Assembly (NCBI RefSeq): GCF_036077095.1 | Contig: NZ_CP107960.1 | Coordinates: 6,014,001-6,078,000 of the forward strand | Direction of reading: 5' to 3' | Length of the DNA: 64,000 nt | DNA from: Streptomyces sp. NBC_00376 | GTDB taxonomy: Bacteria > Actinomycetota > Actinomycetes > Streptomycetales > Streptomycetaceae | Part shown: positions 58,153 through 64,000 of the stretch, in pieces | Layout of the letters: each line of letters opens with the position of its first letter | Position numbering within the stretch: position 1 is the first letter of the stretch | Program-made: the position numbers and the translations under genes | The notes under the pieces: model-generated | The model's input: only the letters and a program-made list of their open reading frames with translations | The model's database searches: none | What the model was told of the DNA's origin: nothing

Positions 58153-58587
58153 ATGGCTCACACAGCGCCCACGCCCGGCACCGCCGGTTCCGCAGGCCAA
58201 GCGGACATCAATCCCTGGGCGGCCAGCGGTGTCATTTTCGCCGGTGTCCTGTTGCTCGTCGACGGTGTCCTCGGAGTGATCAAGGGCATCTCCGGTCTCG
58301 CCACCGACGATGTCTACGCGCGCCTCAGGAACTACACGTTCAAGTTCGACGTGTCCTCCTGGGGATGGATCCACCTCGTCCTCGGCATCGTGCTCGCCGT
58401 CGTCGGCTGGGGGATCCTCAAGGGCGCCGAATGGGCCCGTGCCACGGGTGTGGTGCTGGCCGCCATCAGCATCATCATCAACTTCGTCTGGCTTCCGTAC
58501 CAGCCGATCTGGGCGGTCGTCTCCATCGCCATCGACGTGTTCGTCATCTGGGCCCTGTGCACGGACCGTTCGAAGGCGGTCATCTGA
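58153..58587 (+). CDS. DUF7144-type four-helix membrane protein
   Basis: 144 residues. Helices at ~28-47, ~70-90, ~97-115 and ~118-135; motifs INPWAASGVIFAGVLLLVDG and WGWIHLVLGIVLAVVGWGIL match the DUF7144/SPW-like family of Streptomyces membrane proteins. AAGGAG just upstream. Function unknown. Confidence 0.8.
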   Translation: MAHTAPTPGTAGSAGQADINPWAASGVIFAGVLLLVDGVLGVIKGISGLATDDVYARLRNYTFKFDVSSWGWIHLVLGIVLAVVGWGILKGAEWARATGVVLAAISIIINFVWLPYQPIWAVVSIAIDVFVIWALCTDRSKAVI

Positions 58588-58628
58588 GGGGAGTGCCGAA
58601 GGGGTACGGAGGCCGGGAGGAGGCAGCG

Positions 58629-59993
58629 GTGGAACTCGTCGCTCTTGCCGCCGAGTCGTACGTCTACGGGTATCCGCTGGTCCGGGACCTGTCGGTGGTC
58701 GAAGGCGCCATGTACACGGGCTTCGGTCCGCTGCCGCCCACCCCCTTCAACCACTTCGCGCACGCGGACCGGCCGGTGCCCGCCGACACACCCTTCGTGT
58801 CCGTCGGCGACGACACGGTCCGGTCCGTCGCTCATCTCGACCTCTCCGGCGGGCCGGTCCTGCTCCACGTCCCCGACTCCGACGGCGGGCGCCCGGACGG
58901 CGCGTACCGTGTGCTGCAGTTCGTCGACGCGTGGACCAACAACTTCGCGTACGTCGGCCGCCGCGCCACCGCCGTCCGGGCCGGTGACTGGCTCGTCGTT
59001 CCCCCCGGCTGGGCGGGCCGTGTGCCCGACGGTGTGCTCGGGGTCATCGACGCGCCCACCTCCGTCGTCACCGTCATCGGCCGCAGCGCCTGCGATGCCG
59101 GCGGCGGCCACGGTCCGGACGACCCGGGCGGGCCCTACGACCCGGAGCGGGTCCGCGCGTTCCGGGAACAGCTGACCGTCACATACGTCGAACCCGGTAC
59201 CCATCGCACGGGGCTGCCCGCGCCCGACCCCGACGTACCGGAGGCGCTGCGGTTCTTCGAGCAGCTCAGGGTGTGGATGGCCGACTTCCCGCCGTCCGCG
59301 CCCGATCAGGCGTATCAGGACCGGTTCCAGCGGCTGGGGCTGCTGGAGGAAGGGCCCTCGCCCTACGTCCATGCCGATGCCGCCCTTGTGGGCGCACTGA
59401 CCGAGGGGCTGGCGCGGGGCAGGGCACGGGTGGAGGAGGCGAGCCGGGCCGATGCGGAGCGCGGAGGCTGGGTGATGGAGCCGCATCTCTTCGACTACAA
59501 CCTCGACCACTACGGCGTCGGGACCATCGACTCCCCCCAGTGGCGGATCGCCGACCGGGAGGCGTCCTACCGGACCAGGGCGGTGGCGGCACGGAGCGCG
59601 CTGTGGGGCGTCCACGGTTACGAGGCGGTGTACGCCCACACCCTGTGTGACGCCGGGGGCGAGCGGCTGAACGGGGCCCGCTCCTACGTGCTGCGCTTCG
59701 AGGGCCGGCCGCCGGCCGGGGCGGGCTGGTCCCTGGCCGTGTACGACATGGCCGGGTACGGCCCGGCCGGTCAGCGGATCGGCGAGAACCCGGCGGGGCG
59801 CGGCTTGGCGTATGCGGAGGACGGTTCGCTGACGGTCCGGGTCCAGAGGGAGCGGCCGGACGATCCGGTCGAGGCGGTGAACTGGCTGTCCGTGCCCGGC
59901 GGGGACTTCCGGGCCGTGCTCGGGCTCCGTGCGCCGGGGGCCGGGATCCTCGACGGTACGTACGAGTTCCCCGCCGTCGAACGGGTTCGGTGA
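58629..59993 (+). CDS. DUF1254/DUF1214 protein
   Basis: 454 residues from GTG 58629 (GGGAGGAGG 6 bases upstream). DUF1254 half: ESYVYGYPLVRDLSVVEGAM, FNHFAHADRPVPADTPFVSV, HLDLSGGPVLLHVPD, DAWTNNFAYVGRRATAV. DUF1214 half: YAHTLCDAGGERLNGARSYV, LRFEGRPPAGAGWSLAVYDM and the C-terminal NWLSVPGGDFRAVLGL. No signal peptide, unlike many relatives. Enzymatic role unknown. Confidence 0.88.
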   Translation: MELVALAAESYVYGYPLVRDLSVVEGAMYTGFGPLPPTPFNHFAHADRPVPADTPFVSVGDDTVRSVAHLDLSGGPVLLHVPDSDGGRPDGAYRVLQFVDAWTNNFAYVGRRATAVRAGDWLVVPPGWAGRVPDGVLGVIDAPTSVVTVIGRSACDAGGGHGPDDPGGPYDPERVRAFREQLTVTYVEPGTHRTGLPAPDPDVPEALRFFEQLRVWMADFPPSAPDQAYQDRFQRLGLLEEGPSPYVHADAALVGALTEGLARGRARVEEASRADAERGGWVMEPHLFDYNLDHYGVGTIDSPQWRIADREASYRTRAVAARSALWGVHGYEAVYAHTLCDAGGERLNGARSYVLRFEGRPPAGAGWSLAVYDMAGYGPAGQRIGENPAGRGLAYAEDGSLTVRVQRERPDDPVEAVNWLSVPGGDFRAVLGLRAPGAGILDGTYEFPAVERVR

Positions 59994-60070
59994 GGGGAGC
60001 CGGGGACCGGGGGCGCGGGGGAGCGAGGGCGATACGGGCGGTTGTCAGTGGTGCGGTTCACACTTGAGTC

Positions 60071-60295
60071 ATGTGCCGCAGCATCAAGACCCTTCGCCCG
60101 CCAGCCATCCCCGAAGAGGCCACCGAGGAGGAGATCCGGGCCGCCGCCCTGCAGTTCGTGCGCAAGGTGTCCGGCTTCCGAGCTCCGGCCGCGCACAACC
60201 AGGAGGTGTTCGACCGGGCCGTCGACGAGATCACCGAGGCGACCGTCAGACTGCTGGACGGGCTGGAGGTCCGGGGCGCGGTCAGGACGCCGTAG
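60071..60295 (+). CDS. DUF2277 protein
   Basis: 74 residues: MCRSIKTLRPPAIPEEATEE, EIRAAALQFVRKVSGFRAPA, AHNQEVFDRAVDEITEAT matches DUF2277 over its full length. Overlaps the convergent DedA gene by 14 bases at the 3' ends. Confidence 0.88.
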   Translation: MCRSIKTLRPPAIPEEATEEEIRAAALQFVRKVSGFRAPAAHNQEVFDRAVDEITEATVRLLDGLEVRGAVRTP

Positions 60296-60953
60296 TGGCC
60301 GTGGCGGTCGCCGATGCCGCGGCGGCCGCCTCCGCCGCCGGGCGGCGCATGAGATACGCGGCCAGGGCGCCCGCCATGAACAGGGCGAGGACCGAGACGG
60401 CCGTGCCCACCCACGTCGCACCGAGCCACTGGCCGCCGAAGTAGCCGAGGCCCACGCTGTAGACGGCCCATGCCACGCCCGCCAGGGCCGACCAGGGCAG
60501 GAATTCCTTGACCTTGCGGTGTGCGGCGCCCGCGCCCAGGGAGACCACCGAGCGGCCGGCCGGGGCGAAGCGGGCGATGATCACGAGGATGCCGCCGCCC
60601 CGGGCGAGTGCGGCGCCGAGGCGCTCCTGCGCGGAGGTGAGGCGGCGGGAGCGGGCTATGGCCCGGTCCAGTCGCTCCCCGCCGCGCCAGGCCAGCCGGT
60701 ACGCGACGAGGTCTCCGAGCACCGAGGCGGTGGCCGCGCAGAGGATCAGGGCGAGGAGCGAGGGAACCTCGGTCACCTGCTCCGAGGCGCCCGCGCCCGC
60801 GACGGTCGTCGAACCGGCGGCGGCGGCCGTGGCGGCGGTGATCACCAGGACCCCGCTGGGCAGCAGGGGCAGAAAGACGTCCAGGAGCACCGAAAGGGCG
60901 ACCACGGCGTAGATCCATGGGCTGCCGGTCAGCGCGCCCACACTCTCAAGCAC
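60282..60953 (-). CDS. DedA/SNARE-associated-family membrane protein
   Basis: 223 residues. Helices with FLPLLPSGVLVITAATAAAA, ATASVLGDLVAYRLAWRGGE, and the DedA loop ARFAPAGRSVVSLGAGAAHR then KEFLPWSALAGVAWAVYSVG, LGYFGGQWLG. DedA proteins are lipid flippase/transporters that recycle carrier lipids. Ala-rich C-terminus. Confidence 0.88.
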   Translation of the reverse strand: MLESVGALTGSPWIYAVVALSVLLDVFLPLLPSGVLVITAATAAAAGSTTVAGAGASEQVTEVPSLLALILCAATASVLGDLVAYRLAWRGGERLDRAIARSRRLTSAQERLGAALARGGGILVIIARFAPAGRSVVSLGAGAAHRKVKEFLPWSALAGVAWAVYSVGLGYFGGQWLGATWVGTAVSVLALFMAGALAAYLMRRPAAEAAAAASATATATTAS

Positions 60954-61079
60954 CTACTACTCCCCGATTCGGAACAACGCCGCGACGTCGCAGGGGAGCG
61001 GCAGGAGCGGCAGGGTCAGCTGTAGAGCGTACGCCTGGCGTTCATCCGGTGATCCACAAAATACGAGCGATGTTGGGAA

Positions 61080-61141
61080 CCTCACGTACATCCGGAAATG
61101 GGAAGCATCGGTTCCGGGTGTCCTGCCGGATGTACGTGAGG
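61080..61141. repeat. Perfect 16-bp inverted repeat, 30-bp spacer
   Basis: CCTCACGTACATCCGG at 61080-61095 and its exact complement at 61126-61141, in the 312-bp gap between DedA and DoxX genes. Half-sites of TACGTGAGG recur nearby (around 61153-61170 and 61178-61190). Confidence 0.75.
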
Positions 61142-61265
61142 TGTGGTCCGCTGTACGTAGGTGAGGGCGGTCCGCCGTACGTGCGTGAGGCGCGGCCCGC
61201 GCCGCGCCGGCTGCGGGAGAGCGGTCCGTGGGCGGCGTGCGCGGGCGGGCGCCGGAGGGTGCGGA

Positions 61266-61721
61266 TCAGACCGTTACGGGCGGTGCCTGCTCGGGTGCGC
61301 GGTCCCTGTCGTGCTCCGTGCCGCCCCGGCCGAACAGCCGGTCCAGGGCCAGTGCGCCGGGGCCGGTGAAGACCAGCAGCAGGAACGCCCAGCAGAAGAC
61401 GGCCGAGGGCTCGCCGCCGTTCTGCAGCGGGAACAGCGCCTCGGGCTGGTGGACCTTGAAGTATGCGTACGCCATGGAGCCGGAGCAGATCAGGGCGGCG
61501 ATGCGGGTGCCGAGTCCGACCGTCACGAGGGCGCCGCCGACGAGTTGGATGACCGCCGCGTACCAGCCGGGCCAGGTGCCGGCGGGTATGGAGCCGCCGT
61601 TCATGGCGCCGCCGAGGACGCCGAAGAGCGAGGCGGCGCCGTGGCAGGTGAAGAACAGGCCGATGACGATCCGGAAGAGGCCGAGTGCGTAGGGCTGAGC
61701 CTGGTTCAAGCGTGTGTGCAT
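61266..61721 (-). CDS. DoxX-family membrane protein
   Basis: 151 residues. LGLFRIVIGLFFTCHGAASL, GTWPGWYAAVIQLVGGALVT, VGLGTRIAALICSGSMAYAY, FKVHQPEALFPLQNGGEPSA is the DoxX fold with four helices. Known relatives act with redox or thiosulfate/SodA partners in mycobacteria; no partner gene is adjacent here. Confidence 0.9.
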   Translation of the reverse strand: MHTRLNQAQPYALGLFRIVIGLFFTCHGAASLFGVLGGAMNGGSIPAGTWPGWYAAVIQLVGGALVTVGLGTRIAALICSGSMAYAYFKVHQPEALFPLQNGGEPSAVFCWAFLLLVFTGPGALALDRLFGRGGTEHDRDRAPEQAPPVTV

Positions 61722-62495
61722 GGGGGGAGGGCTCCTTCGGTCTGGTGGGGACGTGAACCGATTGAGTGCGTCAGATTAGGGAAACCTCACCAATGCTTGC
61801 AAGTTCAACATTCTGTCGGCTGGCTGAAAGTCGCCCCATGGTTCTCGGTCGGGCTTCGGTTCGGCACCGCCTCCAACTGCGAACCTCTCCTTGCTGTCTT
61901 GGCCTGAACCAATGACGGCGCAACTTTCCGGCCATTCGGGGTGAGAGGAGTGGATCGGCTGCCGAGCCATGGTCCGCCGGTGGTGTACCACTGGGCCGGT
62001 GACGTCTCCGCCCGGCCGTGCCGTGCGGGCGGCCCGCCGGTCCGCCGTCCTGTCCGGCTCCGGCCGGAGCGGAAACCGGCTTCGGGGCGTCCGGTGGCGA
62101 GGTGCGCGCGGGCGGGGCAGGTCAGCTGCCGGATGCGGGTCTCGGGGCGCCGCCCGGCGCTTGGGCGGGGGTGCGCGGCACGGCTGCGCAGGTATGGGGC
62201 GTATCGCCTGACGGCGAACAGAACGTCGCCGGAGTGTTCGGAGGGGATACGGCTCCGAACACTCCGGCGACGTTCTGTGGACCAGTGGCGGCAGGGGCCG
62301 CGGCGGCGACGTGCCCCGGCGCTCTGCGGGCCGGGGCGGCAAAGGGGTTCCCGGGCGGTCGGCGGGCCGGCTCGGTGCCGTGCGCCGGCCACCGCTGCTC
62401 CTCGGGCTCCCGGGTTGCGCGGGCGCCGGCCGGGACCGTCCGTACTCGGCTGAAAACGCGCCGGGGGCGGGGGTGGGGAAGGGGTGCGCCTGCGG
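61722..62495. other. ~770-bp gap without a convincing gene
   Basis: Long open frames here (for example minus-strand frames covering 61776-62518) are Arg/Pro/Ala-rich GC-driven artefacts without ribosome sites. The DoxX promoter should lie near 61740-61830, an AT-richer stretch with TTGCAAGTTCAACATTCTG. A 25-bp perfect hairpin occupies 62219-62277. Confidence 0.6.
62219..62277. terminator. Perfect 25-bp stem-loop in long intergenic gap
   Basis: Arms 62219-62243 and 62253-62277 are exact complements (each begins CAGAACGTCGCCGGAG read inwards); loop GGGATACGG. Longer than normal terminators and far (~260 bp) from any gene end; could be a terminator, a repeat-element end, or an sRNA. Confidence 0.6.
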
Positions 62496-62528
62496 GTACG
62501 GAGCCGTGCGGTGCGCACGGCTCCGTAC
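62496..62528 (-). terminator. Terminator of secreted HNH nuclease gene
   Basis: 15-bp perfect stem GTACGGAGCCGTGCG / CGCACGGCTCCGTAC with 3-base loop, 7 bases after the minus-strand stop. Confidence 0.75.
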
Positions 62529-62534
62529 CTTCGC

Positions 62535-63179
62535 TCAGCAGTTGTTCAGGATGGACTGCAGGGCGCTCTTCTCGGCCGAGTCGACGGTCAGGTCGTAGTA
62601 GTGCTTCACGTGGACCCAGGCGCGTGCGTACGTGCACTTGTACGCGGTGCGTGAGGGCATCCAGTCGGCCGGGTCCTTGTCTCCCTTGGCCTGGTTGACG
62701 TTGTCCGTGACCGCGATGAGCTGAGGACGCGTCAGGTCATTGGCGTACGCCTGGCGTTCGGCGGTCGTCCAGCTGCTGGCGCCCGACCGCCAGGCCTCGG
62801 CGAGCGGAACCATGTGGTCGATGTCCAGATCGGAGGCGGCGGTCCAGGTGGCGCCGTCGTACTCCGAGTACCAAGTGCCGCTGACGGCGGCGCAGCTGGA
62901 GTTCTGCGTCACGTTCGTGCCGTCGCGCTCCAGGACGACCTCGCGGGTGTTGCAGGCACCCGACTGGGTGATCCAGTGCGGGAACTTGTCGCGGCTGTAG
63001 CCGCTCGACGAGCCCTCCGCGGCGACGGTCAGTTCGCCGAGGTAGGTGCGGGCGGTGGAGGCGGAGACCGGGGTGGGCATGGCTGCCTGCGCGGTGGGGG
63101 CGGTGAGCAGGCCGGTGGTTGCGGCAAAGGCGGCGGATGTGGCGAGGACGGCGATGCGACGCGCGTAGACACCAGACAT
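62535..63179 (-). CDS. Secreted HNH nuclease-family protein (DUF1524-like)
   Basis: 214 residues. Signal peptide ends near TAQA-AMP. The mature part has DLDIDHMVPLAEAWRSGASS (His/Asp catalytic core) and LIAVTDNVNQAKGDKDPADW (second part of HNH), plus paired Cys (GACNTREVV, SSCAA, KCTY, NNC) likely forming disulfides. Common extracellular Streptomyces nuclease family. Confidence 0.9.
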   Translation of the reverse strand: MSGVYARRIAVLATSAAFAATTGLLTAPTAQAAMPTPVSASTARTYLGELTVAAEGSSSGYSRDKFPHWITQSGACNTREVVLERDGTNVTQNSSCAAVSGTWYSEYDGATWTAASDLDIDHMVPLAEAWRSGASSWTTAERQAYANDLTRPQLIAVTDNVNQAKGDKDPADWMPSRTAYKCTYARAWVHVKHYYDLTVDSAEKSALQSILNNC

Positions 63180-63445
63180 GCGAACTCCCTTGATGTGGGG
63201 GGACCTTGAACGGGTGACCCGTGAAGCCCGGCCATCGTGGCCGTGCCAGGTTTCCGTGGGGTGGGCACCAGGTAACAGAGTGGCGACATGGTCACGTCAC
63301 ATCAAGAGTTCTGACGAACAGGGCTGGGGCATGGGGGCGTACGTCCGCATCTGCGCGGGCGTACGGGCTGACGCGGCGACAATTCAGTGGGGTGGGCTGC
63401 TGATTCGCGCGGCTGGTCGGGCCGGACCGGTCGTAGGGTTGCGAC

Positions 63446-64000
63446 GTGCTGCTACCGGTCAACATCACGCTCGGGGTCGTACTCGCCCTGCTGCTCGCGG
63501 CGGCGGCCACGGTCGCCGCTCTGGCCTCGCTCGGCCGGTCGCGCGAGATCCTGCTGGCCGGGCTGCGTGCCGCGGTCCAACTCGCCGCCGTCTCCCTGCT
63601 CATCGGCTGGGTGGTCCGTTCGCTGCCGCCGCTGCTCGGGTTCGTGGCGCTGATGTACGCCGTGGCGGTACGGACCGCGGGGCGCCGGATCACCCGCAAT
63701 CGCACCTGGTGGTGGGCGGCGTTGCCGATCGCGGCAGGGGTCGTTCCGGTGGTCGCCCTGTTGCTGCTCACCGGGCTCGTGCCGGTCCGGGGCATCGCGC
63801 TGATCCCGGTGACCGGCATCCTCATCGGCGGTGCGCTGACCGCGACCGTGCTCGGCGGAAGGCGGGCGCTGGACGAGCTGACGACCCGGCGCGGGGAGGT
63901 TGAGGCGGGTATGGCGCTCGGGCTGCTCGACCGTGACGCGCGGCTGGAGATCGCCCGGCCCGCGGCGTCGGACGCGTTGCTGCCGGGGCTCGATCAGACC
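63446..64000 (+). CDS. FetB/UPF0014-type ABC permease, 3' end cut by window
   Basis: 185 codons from GTG 63446 run open to the window end. Begins VLLPVNITLGVVLALLLAAA, then RSREILLAGLRAAVQLAAVS, LLGFVALMYAVAVRTAGRRI, GIALIPVTGILIGGALTATV, LGGRRALDELTTRRGEVEAG: the UPF0014/FetB signature including the cytosolic ALGLLDRDA loop. Relatives export iron with the ATPase FetA, expected beyond the window or absent. Confidence 0.88.
   Translation, partial: MLLPVNITLGVVLALLLAAAATVAALASLGRSREILLAGLRAAVQLAAVSLLIGWVVRSLPPLLGFVALMYAVAVRTAGRRITRNRTWWWAALPIAAGVVPVVALLLLTGLVPVRGIALIPVTGILIGGALTATVLGGRRALDELTTRRGEVEAGMALGLLDRDARLEIARPAASDALLPGLDQT

Noticed and set aside
61776..62518. Several Arg/Pro-rich open frames in the gap between the doxX and nuclease genes
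   Set aside because: No start signals, no domain-like segments, and they run through the 25-bp perfect hairpin; treated as non-coding.

Overview
The window is from a high-GC actinomycete, almost certainly a Streptomyces chromosome. Evidence: pervasive GTG starts and GTGA/ATGA stop-start overlaps, WhiB-type Fe-S regulators, the 24-residue ribosomal protein bL37, a Ter stress locus with its phosphoribosyltransferase/StiP operon, and Streptomyces-type XRE/zinc-ribbon gene sets.

Layout. (1) 1-11.77 kb is core chromosome. It holds a DUF475/TerC-like membrane protein cut by the window edge, two Ter-domain proteins, a tightly coupled three-gene Ter-associated operon (citrate-lyase-like aldolase; a PRTase-TRSP-StiP-PELOTA fusion; a HAD hydrolase), an O-methyltransferase, and several membrane or lipoprotein genes. 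(2) 11.80-51.82 kb is a complete-looking ~40 kb siphovirus prophage (HK97 head type) in tRNA-Val(UAC). It is bounded by 47-bp att repeats; the tRNA is intact at attL and only its 3' part is repeated at attR. (3) 51.82-64 kb is chromosome again. It begins with a scarred stretch (an integrase tail remnant, two decayed copies of a zinc-ribbon gene, a truncated ABC-binding protein, a P450, a headless flavoprotein). It then returns to ordinary genes (bL37, MerR regulator, DUF1254/1214, DUF2277, DedA, DoxX, secreted HNH nuclease, and a FetB-like permease cut by the window end).

Prophage logic. The left arm has a minus-strand XRE repressor opposite an XRE/excisionase-like fusion, with repeated GTAGGC sites between them. 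Next comes a long polycistronic early operon: hypothetical genes, a YqaJ nuclease and RecT pair, two WhiB-like proteins, an HNH-like protein, and a lambda O/P-like replication pair. The replication initiator gene contains an array of palindromic iterons. Small HTH genes follow, then three membrane genes that end in an array of eight ~11-bp-spaced TCTACC(G) repeats. The late region is canonical: HNH, P-loop kinase, TerS, TerL, portal, protease, capsid, connectors, major tail protein, a tail chaperone with a probable -1 frameshift at CCCAAAA, tape measure, tail tip, endolysin, holin, collagen-like protein. The right accessory arm (45.6-50.5 kb) holds an HTH-TPR regulator with its own palindromic operator, small Cys-rich proteins, and a TrmB/LuxR-type regulator divergent from a secreted 69-residue peptide with two DLGWG motifs. 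This arm sits next to the tyrosine integrase.

The best candidate for an undescribed system is this peptide/regulator module (possibly with the HTH-TPR protein), which looks like a peptide-signalling device carried by a temperate phage. Next are the membrane/winged-helix/iteron module at 24.7-26.45 kb and the initiator-internal origin at 19.86-20.05 kb. All functions are read from sequence by eye; no database search was run.
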